Assembly (NCBI RefSeq): GCF_000764305.2
Contig: NW_025933375.1
Coordinates: 186,001-250,000, forward strand
Source of the DNA: Hyalella azteca
Lineage: Eukaryota > Arthropoda > Malacostraca > Amphipoda > Hyalellidae
DNA length: 64,000 bases
Direction: 5' to 3'
Made by a program: the position numbers and the translations under genes. Shown here piece after piece: positions 25,086-36,690 of the stretch. The stretch's first letter is position 1, and every line of letters starts with the position of its first letter. Under the pieces are notes generated by a model. The model did not search any database. It was not told the DNA's origin and worked only from the letters and a program-made list of their open reading frames with translations.

Positions 25086-27128
25086 ACCCTCGGTTGTGGA
25101 GACTGGCGTATAGGGACAGACTCGAATACGCGCACAGACATGCGCGGAGCACAGCGGCCGGTTTGTAAACAAGCTTTCGTCGGAACTAATTTGAATGCAA
25201 AGGAAGTCGAAAGCCATAAATTTTCCGGCATCGGTTCGTTCCAGAGAAAGTTTGGTGCGTCTAACGGAGCCTGCGTAATGTCGGCGGCCAGTGTTGGCTT
25301 TGTTAACCATTTAATGTATGACCCACGCTAACGTCAGACTCAAAACACGGCTGAATCACGCAAAAAATAACTTCGTTTTGTCTGCATTCTTCAATGTAAA
25401 GTCAAATATATATACATAAATACTTCATTATTAACTAACTAATTTTTTAGTATTGACCTGTGCAATGAATAACATCGTGGATTATACGTTAAGATCAACA
25501 TTGGGTTACTTTACCACATTTCTCATATATCTTAACGTAACATGATTATGATGAATAAGTAATTTTAAATCACGTAATAAGCCACGATAGGATTTTCGGA
25601 GAAAACCATTGGCTGACACGCTTCATATTAAAATTTTTAAAAGAAAATTCACGCGGTTTACATCGATTAACGAAATAAATTCAGGTTTAGCATTAAAGCA
25701 TTGGAACCGCATTGGCATGGATTCACCAATCAGATTGCATCGTGTGGAATCCGTAATATATAGTTTCGATTCTGTGCTTGACTTTTGAGTGTTCGTTAGC
25801 TTTGTTCCTGTTTTAGACGAGTGCCGTTGTGGCGTGTGTATCGACCATCACGTGTATTTGTGATGGACGGTTTTGCTTAAAATTTCACAAAATTTCTTAT
25901 CAAGCCATCTGTGACTTATACATTTTGGTATGCTAATTAAAATTAGACACCTAATAGTAAAAAAATTTATTAATAATTGATTTACGAGCGAATAATAAAT
26001 AACACAAATAATAAATAAAAATGTAAAAATTATAATAATTCCCGAAGTGATACCGACCAGCGCTTGATAAAAAATTCAAGCTCCTTAAAAACCGGCCGCT
26101 TATCTCTGCAAATCATTGAGCGGTGACGTCCGCGTTCCGCAAGTCCGGAAATCACAAAGAAAAAACCCTCCGCGTCGCGCCGAGTTGGCATTTTTCCTCC
26201 AGTCCTTTTCGTAGAATTTGGAGCAATTAAGGCGAGCCGGCGGGACAATGAACAAAATTTGAGAGATCAACAACGGTGGCATTATTTCTTGCTTTGAATG
26301 AGCCGCTGCGACTGCAGTTGAGCGACTCAAAGACGCTTAAATGTACCGTGCATTTCCCGCCTACTGAGGTGGAACTCGGAGAATTGCGAGCAAGGGAAAA
26401 AATACACGGAAATGGCCGAGTCGTGAATCTAAAGTAGAAGTAGGCTGAGTTACGAATCGTTGAAAAGACTCAGTTTAAATGCGAAGTATTGAATTTGTGG
26501 GAAAACTGGCTTAACAGAATGTATTTAATGAGGATTTTAACCGAACTGTCTTGAAATTTTTCTGATTAGTTAAAGGGGCAATTGTTATTCAGTTAGACTG
26601 AAACTAAAGTAGTTTTGGTGGGTATACATTAATTTAAAAGTGATAAATTCTCCGAGTGAGTGTGTGCTAGTTTTAGAAGCTAAATGAGCCGAAATTGCAA
26701 ATAACGTTTTTAGTAACAATATAGGGACTTCTAAATAATAGGTAGGGATAATGAATCCTTTGTGGCAAATATTTTAAAGGGAAGTGCAATCAATGGTTGC
26801 AATTTTCGCTTGCTTGTAATTTTCGTGGAAGCGCTTCCGAGCTCAGGACTTGTTCAGGTATAATTGTGATCCTTGTTTCGGCGATCATGATGAAAAACCC
26901 TCTAGAATCGAAGTATGCAAATCTGAATCTGCACGAGATCTATGGCGTAGGATGTTCCATAAACTTCAGCAAGGAGCCGATCAAAATTACTGGCAGGCTT
27001 TTCGGCTCATAACTCGGCTGCAGAACTTGCTACTAACTTGTACTGATGCGCGTAATCCAGTATAGCTCTGCAGGCATCGCTTGTTCAAGCCTCATCACAG
27101 CATCAGGGAGTTGGTAAAAAAATATTTC
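25086..27128. other. Non-coding with one weak coding candidate
   Basis: A GC-richer stretch at 25090-25330 has open frames on both strands and no recognised family. The candidate at 26850-27065 is listed separately. Confidence 0.5.
26850..27065 (+). CDS. Unassigned coding-like open frame or terminal exon
   Basis: 71 codons to TAG. It reads like real protein, with paired cysteines (YNCDPCFGDHDE) and a helical stretch (RDLWRRMFHKLQQGADQNYW). An AG follows GAGCTC just upstream and could be an acceptor. No family is recognised and no partner exon was found, so a lone exon, decayed transposon or chance are all possible. Confidence 0.25.
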   Translation: MFRYNCDPCFGDHDEKPSRIEVCKSESARDLWRRMFHKLQQGADQNYWQAFRLITRLQNLLLTCTDARNPV

Positions 27129-27292
27129 TTTTTAGCGCGTTTTCTCATTTATGGAAAAAATGCACTATTGTGCTCGCCATGTCCGTCTGTCCGTCCGTCT
27201 GTCCGTCTGTCTGTCCGTGACTTTATGTTTTCGTCGATGAGAAAATGCGCTCTCTGTCACTCACTGCAGTGAGTACTGACTCTGAGTTATAT
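27129..27292 (+). mobile_element. Dispersed inverted-end element, copy 2
   Basis: Same layout as the copy at 2.7 kb. Arms are at 27134 and 27239-27251, with the CCGT/CTGT core and the palindromic ACTCACTGCAGTGAGT tail. One arm base differs. Confidence 0.8.
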
Positions 27293-28699
27293 TTTTTTTG
27301 TGTGTGTGACAAAAATATGTCGATAACGATGAAAGGTGCGCCAAAAGTTCGATAGCGGAAGTGAAATTCTCTCTTTCTCATTAGCAGAAGTGGCACGTGA
27401 CTGTGAAGTTTTTTTAATTCTCTTGTCTATGGTCCAAGAGAACAAAGTTCATTATGTAAACAATTATATTTGTTGTTATTAAAGTTAAAAATAGACGTAC
27501 ATGTACGAAGTAACTTGTACGTGATTTCTTCGATAACACGATTGTACGATCGATCACTACGATTGTACTTATATTCCATGAAACAAACCCAGCAACGTCG
27601 AACGCCGGTCTCCACCTCACACGTCGGCAGTCGGGGCTGGCTGGGTCGCACGTCGTCTTTTTCTCATTTGTTATATGGTTTCTGGGACTACATTGTCATC
27701 GATTGTAGGTTGCGCAGCGCTACTCACGCACTCCTTGCGTGTTCGATTGATTCTCTCACGGACACAGCGGAGTATAGACGCTTTCTTAAGACGCCGGCAG
27801 CAAGAAATTTAGACATGATAGTGACTCTCACCAAAGCATACGATTTTTTATCGACTATTTCATGGATACGTTATACTTGGAAAAAACTGCTCTCCATGAA
27901 CGAACAGATGGAGCATTAAATAGAGGCATGATGGTTACTCAAAGAAAACCTCTTTGACTCTGTTTATTGCTTCTGACACTCTAATATATTTTAATATATA
28001 TGCATTAAGTTTATTATCTATGTTTATTTATGTTTACTGACTCTGGCACGGATACATCCAGAGAATAAACGGCTTACCTGTAAAGCAGAAGTGATTCTCC
28101 GCAAAACTTAGTCGTGTGATTGGTTTTCAGTGAGAACTCAATGATCTCTTGACTTTCATTGTAAAGCTCAGTTAATACATTATACTCTTTAGTTGCGAAA
28201 TTACTACCAGGTTTGCCCGCACGCTGATTTATTTCCCAATGACTCTTGCACTGTTATTCAATCGCTCATATTTGGTTGCCTTGCAGCTGCGGAAAGCGAT
28301 GTGGTCCAGCAAATTAATTTGTTATCAATACAACCAAAGTAACGATGAAGATAAACCTAACCTGCTTGATGAATGAAATTATGAAAAATGTCTTGCTTGA
28401 AAATATTAGATGTATTGTATTCATTGAAGTCTACAGTTGTTTGGTTGATTGCGTTTGGTCAATTTCTGATAAAATAACATTCATAAATGTAAATAGGAAT
28501 ATTCCGTCTTTTCAAGCCATTCAATATTTATCTCTTTAAAAGCCAATGTTTAGGTCATTTATTTCCAGCCCATGCTTTCAACTGTGGCGAGAAGGAAAAG
28601 CTTTTCTCGATCCTAGTAGACGATCAAGATTTGTGGTGCGCTCCGTAAAACATTCAGTGGGTCTCGCCGCCCCTCTTTGTTGCAAGGAGACTCAAGCAA
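27293..28699. other. Non-coding or unassigned
   Basis: A 149-codon + strand frame at 27470-27919 is the longest non-repeat ORF outside the Beat-like gene. Its start is low-complexity and it overlaps minus-strand ORFs. I see no domain and do not call it. Confidence 0.4.
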
Positions 28700-29460
28700 A
28701 TACGGGCGGCTGAACCTGAGGGAAGCCCAGACTGAATCCAGCGCCTGCACAGAACTGGAACCCAGGATATATAGACTGAGGTGAAACGCGACGCTGAACG
28801 CAAGAAATGGGAGTCTGATGTAAAACTGGTAGGCTATAGGTGCTGGAAATAATACTGAGATTCTTAAGAATAGAAGTGCTCGTAAAATTTGGGGACTGGG
28901 TGTTGGATGTAACACTGCGAGTCTGAGGGTTTGGTGTAAAACTGGGAGGTTTGGTGCTTGAAGTAATTATACTGCGATTACGAAGGCTAGAACTTGGAGT
29001 CAGACGGTTGAATTAAAATGTTAGTCCGAGGGCTGAAAGTGAAACGGGAAGTGTAACGCTCGTAATTAGACTGGAAATCTTAAGGCTAGAAGACAAATAC
29101 TAAGTCTGTGGGATTAAGGTGATACTGGGTGTCTGAGGGCTAGAAGTAAACCTTGTATGAGGGTTGACTTAGAAGTCAGAGTTTAGGGGCTGAAAGTTGA
29201 ACGGAAAGTCGTCGCATAGCTACGGCAAGATAGGAACTATGTATGTAGGCTGCAAGTATTGTACAAGTTGAAGAGAAACGCAGTCTAGTAGCAGAAGTCA
29301 CACTTGAGGAAGCAGAGCTGGATTTAAAACTGGCAGATCGAGTGCTGAAAGTGAAACAAAGTCTTGCTGCTGGAGTGAACCTGGAAATTTTAGACTGGAA
29401 GTGAAACAAGCGATTTTGACTGTATCAAGGCTGAATATAAACATAACGAATTTAGCGACA
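28700..29460. repeat. Old degenerate minisatellite
   Basis: Many diverged echoes of GGGCTGAAAGTGAAAC, CTGGAAGT and GAGTCTGAGGG at roughly 40-bp spacing. Too decayed for an exact unit. Confidence 0.5.
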
Positions 29461-30512
29461 GGCTAGAAGACTGGTGCTCTAAAATAAATCTGTGGAAAAA
29501 GGTAGCTGACCAAGAAGTGTTGAAAAAAAAAACAATAAGGACTTCCAGTTAATAAGGACTTCTTGAAGAGAAAGATATGTAGCTTGAGCGTAAGTTCTTA
29601 ACTTGTAATGAAGTTTCACAGTCATGTGGAAACATGGAAATAAATGAACTCGCTTAAAATATGCTAACGTTCAAACGGAGTTAGAAAAATTTGGGAAATT
29701 GTGAGCCTGATAAGACAAAATATATGAAAAGGAAAATGCAGAAGTTATGAAAAATCATTGAATGATCGAGCCGCATTATATTAAATTAAATGCTTATAAT
29801 AAAAATTTCTAAACTTTCCAAATGGCATCAGAAGTCATCCATATGACTGGTGCTGAGCATCTGTGTTTGCGACGGAGACTAATGGCACATAACTAACTTC
29901 TAGAGTGCGAGTTATTGTCGCGAGAACACAGCACGGACATTTGCGAAGAAACCTACGGCAACTTCTCGCCGCTGATTAATTTTGATATTTTCTGAATGTC
30001 TAAGATTGATTAATTTTTATGATTTTGATGCAGGTAATTTGAGCGAACTGTTCAATTAATTTCGGTTCCTAATTTTTGATAGTTAAAATGTAATAGAATA
30101 AACCTTATGAATTCGGAATTTAATGGATACAGCGTATATTTGCAATTCTATGGACTTTTTTATTTTTCGCTTCAAAAAGCTCACGTAAGAAGTGTCAAAT
30201 AAGCTATTTGAAATGTTTCACTTCAGATACGTTTGAAATATGGGTTACAACGAATTTTGCATCATTATCATGATTATATTTTCATTCTACGACGTAAATC
30301 TCCCTGGTCTTCTTAACTTCAAAGAAAGTGCTTGAAAAATAATGTATTGAAAAAGAAAACAACTTAACCTTCAGAATGCCAAGGCATTCGTTTAATTATG
30401 AACAAAATCATATATATTCAAAATCTCAAGGTCATTAAATATCAAATCTCATACAAATTAGATTGATTCATATAGCAACTACTGACGAATTGAAACAAAT
30501 TGTATGTCCAAA
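29461..30512. other. Non-coding, AT-rich
   Basis: No gene or clear repeat seen. Confidence 0.55.
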
Positions 30513-30596
30513 GATTTTAAAAGCAAAGAAAACGCCTAGCAAATTCACCATATCGATATGATGAATTTGCTTGGCGTTTTCTTTGCTTTTAAATTC
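30513..30596. repeat. 84-bp near-perfect palindrome
   Basis: The arms 30513-30554 and 30555-30596 pair base for base with three mismatches and no loop. The centre is CATATCGATATG. The right arm and its downstream flank recur, diverged, at 52745-52830. Confidence 0.9.
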
Positions 30597-31254
30597 CTTG
30601 TGAACTTGCGATATATGCAGACTAATAATATAAGTACTTAAGTCAAAACTCTCGCGTAGTTAGCACTATTTTTAAATTGTCGAGTCTCACTCAGACTCCG
30701 TCATACCTGACATTCATGTGATACATTCTTCCTTATTATGACAGCTCGAGTAATCATAGACATAAAATATCCATTTCTGAATAACCGCAATTAAACAGAA
30801 ACCCTGTTGCGGCTCCCTGCTCTATATTTTACAGACAGAGATGCAGACCCTCTAGAAGTGACCTCATTCATTCATTACGTATTCACTCTCCATGTTATCT
30901 ATATGAGCTGCACAAAAGCTTACCTTGATTCTGATGGCGTCGACACTCCAAAGGAGATGACGCCTTTTGAGGGGATTACAGCTCCGAGCCGCAGTTCAGA
31001 AGCCACCGGATGAGAACGGTGCAAGATGGTCGGCCACTAACAAGTGAAATTAAAGCTTTAATGTGACTGAAATTACAATAAAATTTATACGATATTCATA
31101 ATAATATTATGACCGAAAATTTTATTATGTTACGTGTTGTACAGAGCTCGCCTTCGATGGAATTCTTCACGTATATTCACGGAAGCTTTTTCGATATTGG
31201 TCTATTTCTGGAACATATCGTAACTATTATATTTGTTAATGGACTGCTGCATAT
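30597..31254. other. Non-coding, nothing recognised
   Basis: The first 45 bp match the flank of the element copy in intron 1. No supported gene follows; a 68-codon frame at 30807-31013 is unassigned. Confidence 0.5.
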
Positions 31255-31380
31255 CCTAGTGACTAGCTTATTATCTGATGACTATCAGACGGCTAGTTGA
31301 TGTCTGAAGACTAGCTCGATGTATGACGACTAGTGTGAAGATATCTGAAGTCTTGCTTGATGTCTCACGACTAGAATTTA

Positions 31381-31551
31381 CAGTGGGGGAAATAAATATT
31401 CGTACACTTAAAAATCGTATTTTAATGTATGTAAGTACACAAACTGAACAGGAGAAGTGATTTATATTATGTATAGAGGCGCATTGTATTCAAAAATAGC
31501 ATCAATAGAAATTAAATCTCAATGCAACAAAAATTAATGCAACATGTTAAC
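31381..31551 (+). mobile_element. Tc1/mariner-like terminal fragment
   Basis: After TA at 31379-31380 comes CAGTGGGGGAAATAAATATT and then CGTACACTT. This matches the general form of Tc1-like inverted ends (CAGTGG...GTACAC) at a TA target. No transposase or second end is present, because the sequence runs into an adapter remnant after 170 bp. Confidence 0.55.
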
Positions 31552-31570
31552 AGATGTGTATAAGAGACAG
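31552..31570. other. Exact Nextera mosaic-end sequence (assembly artefact)
   Basis: AGATGTGTATAAGAGACAG is the 19-base Tn5 mosaic end used in Nextera libraries. An N follows at 31690. The sequence on either side may not be contiguous in the genome. Confidence 0.92.
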
Positions 31571-32060
31571 GTGTTGTATGGTCACGGTGATTAAGTCTTG
31601 AAGGAAGGAAGAAATTTGATCTCAGGTTTATCCCGTGTCTAGTTCGTGGATACCGCAAGGAATCTATTCTAATCTATGTTTATATGTTANGGTTAGTTTG
31701 ATATTTAACGACCTAACAACTAGTTTGTTATTAAGTAGATAATTGACGTCTGATGACTATATAGATTGTTATCTGAAGGTTAGTTTGATATTTAACGACC
31801 TAACAACTAGTTTGTTATTAAGTAGATAATTGACGTCTGATGACTATATAGATTGTTATCTGAAGGTTAGTTTGATATTTAACGACCTAACAACTAGTTT
31901 GTTATTAAGTAATTAGTCGATGTCTAATGACTAGATTGTTATCTGAAGACTATAGTTGGATGTATGAAACTAGTTTGTTAGCTAGCGGCTAATTTGTTAG
32001 CTGATGATCAGTTTCATCATCTAAAGACTAATTTCTAATCAGCTAAGTCAGTTGATGATG

Positions 32061-33709
32061 TTGTCTTATCATTTCCTAATGGGAGAATATTAGTTCCTGT
32101 GATCCACTCGTAGTTAAATTGTTTTATGAAATTTCTCCGATGTATAAAATTGCTTAAAATAAGTATAGGGTTCAAATTAACTAAACATTAAGTGTCATGT
32201 TGTTGTATGGGGGGCCTCCAACATATATACAGGCCATCCGTAAATATTGTGGATGCGATTGTAATAAGGAGTAACTTCTCAGCAATTAAATAGAGGTACA
32301 AAGCTTTATTATGAACTTCAAAAACCTCAAACCTAGTTTTTTTTTAATTCACTAGCCCCTACAAAAAAGACATGCTAACAGGTGTACAACAACAAGCCCC
32401 TTTTACCGGACACCCCTAAATCATAATACAAAAACGCGCAGATAACACACTGCAAACCTATGATACGAAAATCATGAGGAGCCATTTGCGTTAAGAAGCC
32501 TAATTCCGCTGTTGAAAAATCGGTTTACATGCATGTGCTCGACACGCGAGAACTCCGAGATTCCAGGAACTAGGTTCTATTATAGTGGGAATTTCAAGGA
32601 GCTTTACTCGAAGTGCCCGGAACTTCGAGGTAGAAGGTATATCTGGTGCCCACGTCCACCTGGAATAAACATTACACACACAAAATAGGTTTAATATTCC
32701 AATCAAGCTAAGCTCTGCCATAAAATTACAAATCGATCGGAGGATCTATGCCAGTATTTAAACTATGAATTTTTACATGTTGGAAATTGTGTAAATCAAC
32801 AGAATTTTAAACCAAGGTCATGTACCGTATCAGTTATCACAAGATTCAAACTCTTACCCGCCACTCGAAGAGATCGTGAAAGTCACCGCTGCGGTAATCT
32901 AACAACCATAGGAACGATGTTCAGCAATGCATATTGAAAAAATTACCGAAGGATTTCACGAAATTCACGCGACGTGAGATTACAGTCACGCCCAACGCTG
33001 ATCATTCAAAACCGCCCGTGCGAATGCAGCGGAACTACTACTCGTTACCAGCGGTAACCTGTACAACAGAAAACGGGAGTATAACGCAAGTACAGTGTAC
33101 TCCCAAAGATTTATATTCGTACAAATAATTATAACCAATAGCAATAAATTTGTGTAAAAATGTGATTCATTCATTTGTGTAAATGTGATTCAATGTGATT
33201 CAAAGATTCATTGAGATACCGTTCATCTAAATTCTAAACCATACGTACATATATACGTATAAATAACATAGTCGTGCCTGCAGCGAGAATTCTGTCCTGC
33301 AGCGTGCAATTCTGACCTAGTTTTTCTACGTTATTTTGTTTACTAAAAGAAGAATTAATTTAATAAATTGAAACACAAACTAATCGAGAGTGATTGGCAT
33401 GTCCATAAATATCGCAGCCTAAAGCGGATGAGTTGCAGCATCATGTTTCCGACGCCAAACGTTCCTGCTATACGCGGTCCACGCTTACGGTAGGCGCGCT
33501 CTTAGTTACAGTTAGAGAAATTAGTGAGATATTGTCGAAATAACGTAGTTCTTTTACATTGTCAAAATAACGTAGTTCTTTTTACCGTTTCGTGTGTCAT
33601 CTTAACTCAGCTTGTCCTGCAAAAACATGTATCAGGGCTCTGCTTGTGCTGCTGGTGATGCTTCCTAAGCGAAAACCAGTTGTTTTCAAATGAAAAAACA
33701 GTAAAAAAT
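32061..33709. other. Non-coding apart from the weak minus-strand candidate
   Basis: AT-rich; small open frames at 32934-33128 on both strands are not recognisable. Confidence 0.5.
32594..32659 (-). CDS. Possible terminal exon on the minus strand
   Basis: On the minus strand a good 3' splice site (TTTTGTGTGTGTAATGTTTATTCCAG in effect, a long T-rich tract ending in CCAG) precedes a 21-codon frame, VDVGTRYTFYLEVPGTSSKA and P, then TGA. Codon third positions are GC-rich at first. No upstream exon was identified, so this is speculative. Confidence 0.25.
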   Translation of the reverse strand: MDVGTRYTFYLEVPGTSSKAP

Positions 33710-33861
33710 ATAACTCAGTACTCACTGCCGTCAGTGACAGAGAGCGCATTTTCTCGTCGACGAAAATTTGAGGTCACGGACGGACGGACGGACAGACAGA
33801 CAGACGGACATGGCGAGCACAATAGTGCATTTTTTCCATAAATGAGAAAATGCGCTAAAAA
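33710..33861 (-). mobile_element. Dispersed inverted-end element, copy 3 (reverse orientation)
   Basis: Reverse complement of the copies at 2.7 and 27.2 kb. Arms are at 33743-33755 and 33844-33856, with a GGAC/AGAC core. The tail palindrome has decayed to ACTCACTGCCGTCAGTGA. Confidence 0.8.
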
Positions 33862-35250
33862 CAGCCTTACGAAAAAAATTCAGTTGTTTTTCTTTGTTTA
33901 TTATAAATGGATTTTTTATAGTGCATTAATCTTTTCTCATCATTGAAGAACATACAAAGATACAATTGTCTACTGAAGAAGAATATATGAGGATACAATC
34001 AAAAATTTCTATTTTAATTCCAATAAGCAAAACAAATCATATGGTTTGGCAATAATTAATCTGAATTAATGCAACTTTCATGAGTCAATGAATTGAAATC
34101 CTGGAATCGCTCACCTGGGATCAAGGCTGTAATTTCTCACTAGCCTATTCAGTTCCAAACAGCAGTGTTATCCACATTAAAAAATGTTCATTGCCTATGA
34201 GATTACGCAACAACATAAGATATATTAAAGACGCAAATGAACCTAATTGAAAGGTTATATTTTCCTTGCATCAATGCGAGTCCTGAAAGGAAGTAAATGA
34301 TTTAGCTGGAGCATATTGCGGGCAGCTGTAATATGAGGAATCGTGTCTCGCAGAGCTACATGTCTCACCACTCTCATGAGACATCGCCTGCTTTTGTAAC
34401 GCCTACTGGCTCGACATTACCTTTATGCAAACAATGTAGTTTGGTGAAGCCCTCAAATGAGTAAATGAACTAGGCTGCATTTCCAGCGCAACTAACGAGT
34501 TTAAAAAGTCATGAATTTGTGCTGCTGCCGCTTGTTTCTCATCAAGGTGCATGAAATTTGTAACAGTGTTTTACTTAGCGAAAAGGTACAAATTCTGTTT
34601 AAAATTTGATTATGACCAGAATCTATATAATTCCTTTTAAATTAATTGCTTAATTTTTTTATCATTAGACTCGTTTCATATAAAATAGAATTTTTTCTAT
34701 TGTTTCGGTCTTAGCTCTTTTGTCAGTCTTGGTGACCACTCAATTATCTCGGGGACAACTAATTCCTTTTTAATTTTTAACTCACCATTTTTCTTGGTCA
34801 AAATATTTCGTTAATTTCCTTGACCATAGCTCTTTAAACAAATTTATTTTGGTGTTTTCCTTTGCATTGTATTGGTGTTTTGGAGCCATGTTTCCTCCGT
34901 GTGCCGTTATGTCCTCCTCTTGGAACTCCTGCACTGAGAGAAATGAGTGGAACGTGTACCAATATAGCGATGTTCTATTTGCCTTGTGTAGGTCACTCAG
35001 ACCTAGCTTGGCCTAATTAAATGGCACTTCATGCAGAAAATGTATCACCGTTTGGACAATATTACCCATTAATATTTTTGAGTGTGTGCTCGCCGTGGCA
35101 GTTTGCCACAGTTTCGCTGAATAACTCGAGCGGCCTTAGCGTTGCTCTCACTGGAAAACGTCTGAAACTCATGAAATAGCGATTTTAGCGTTTATAGTAG
35201 GCCGTAGGCCTGTCGTCGATTCCTAACATCGCAGAACATTCACAGCATTT
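33862..35250. other. Non-coding, nothing recognised
   Basis: AT-rich unique sequence without supported frames. Confidence 0.55.
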
Positions 35251-35251
35251 T

Positions 35252-35412
35252 GCGGTCTCGAACTCGCAACTCACTGCTACAATTCTGCTGTGCTTAACCG
35301 CCCGGCCTCCTTGCCGATTCTGACCAGAAACTGGCGCACAGAGCTGGGATCTAACCCACGCCTCTCTGCGCCAATCCTGGGACTCTGAACTGTAACCGCT
35401 AGGCCACCCTGC
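35252..35412 (-). mobile_element. Dimeric tRNA-derived SINE
   Basis: Read on the minus strand there are two tandem tRNA-like modules. The first has a box-A-like GTGGCCTAGCGGTTA (35392-35406 region) and a box-B-like GGGTTAGATCCC. The second has GGCCGGGCGGTTAAG and a T-arm TTGCGAGTTCGAGACCGCAA whose ends pair. Neither is an intact tRNA. This arrangement is typical of tRNA-derived SINEs transcribed by RNA polymerase III. Confidence 0.65.
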
Positions 35413-36064
35413 CTATACGTTCCATGCCACAACTTTAGCCAGTTTCCATTGTTAAAGTGAATGGAATTCTGTTTGACTCTTCCACAGATCATAGTTGATT
35501 ATTTTATCAAAATAATTGTAGCCTATTGAACTTTAGCTAGAGCAATGTATTCAAATTATCTCTAGTCTGTAATTAAGTTCAACATTCTTTATTTAACTAT
35601 TGCTATGCATTGCATCATTATTTGGACAAAGTCGCGCTCACTTCCTCGAGTGTAGTCTGTGCTCAAACGCGTTTCATGCTCGGGGCCTGAACGACAGCAA
35701 AAAGTTTGTTCCACATGTCGGTGATGCAAGTATATATATTATAATGCGAGAGAATAGCTTCTGTATATAGTACAGAAAATGTAAAATTTTAGATTTATCT
35801 CTATTTTCCTGTTTGTTGAAAAGTTTCAATTTATTTCTATACATTCGTTAATGTCACATAATAGAACATTTTTTTCATTCAAATGTATTTTGATAATAAT
35901 CTTCAACAATCATTTACCAATCTCGCAGACGCTTATTTGGAAATAGGATTAGTTGATTAATTAATAGTAAACTTTTATAAAAAAATCTCGTATTGGCGGA
36001 CGAGGAAACGAACAGGCTTTGTGGCCACGCCCTAATAGCTGATGAAGCTCGTCGCCTGGCGAGA
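35413..36064. other. Non-coding, nothing recognised
   Basis: AT-rich unique sequence; part of it may be the tail or flank of the SINE. Confidence 0.5.
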
Positions 36065-36690
36065 TAAATATGCCTTCTCAGCCCCGAGCTCATATCTTGC
36101 TTGATGTACACTGGTATTTACATCGCCGAGCTCATATCTTACTTGATGTGCACTGGTATTTACATCGCCGAGCTCATATCTTACTTGATGTGCACTGGTA
36201 TTTACACTACCGGGCACATATATGATATATCATAGTTGATGTACAGTGATTTTTACACTACCGAGCACAAATCATAGTTGATGTACAGTGATTTTTACAC
36301 TACCGAGCACAAATCATAGTTGATGTACACTGAAATTTACTGCGGAACACATATATTGCTTGATTTACACTGATATTTACACTCCCGAGCACATATCTTA
36401 CTTGATGTACACTGATATTTACATCGCCGAGCACATATCTTACTTGATGTACACTGGTATTTACATCGCCGAGCACATATCTTACTTGATGTACACTGAT
36501 ATTTACATCGCCGAGCAAATATCTTACTTGATGTACACTGATTTACACTCACGAGCACATATCATAGTTGATGTACAATGATATTTACACTCTCAAGCAC
36601 ATATATTGCTTGATGTGCACTGATATTTACATTGCCAAGCACATATCTTACTTGATGTACACTGGGATTTACACTCCCGAGCATCCAACG
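36065..36690. repeat. 42-bp tandem array
   Basis: About fifteen copies of a 42-bp unit with CATATCTTACTTGATGTACA and CTGATATTTACA. Being a multiple of three, it stays open in several frames on both strands, producing the repeat-peptide ORFs here. Confidence 0.95.

Larger units (their letters stand above)
31255..32060. repeat. GACTAGTT-type degenerate array with exact 87-bp copies
   Basis: GATGACTAG-like echoes run through 31255-31375 and 31690-32050. Starting at 31691, 31778 and 31865 there are three nearly exact 87-bp copies of a unit opening GGTTAGTTTGATATTTAACG. The array is interrupted at 31381-31690 by unrelated sequence. Confidence 0.85.

Noticed and set aside
27470..27919. 149-codon + strand frame
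   Set aside because: Overlapped by minus-strand frames, low-complexity start, no recognisable domain or splice context; too weak to call.
36065..36690. CRISPR-like regularly spaced repeats
   Set aside because: The repeats are directly abutting with no unique spacers, in animal DNA; it is a 42-bp minisatellite.
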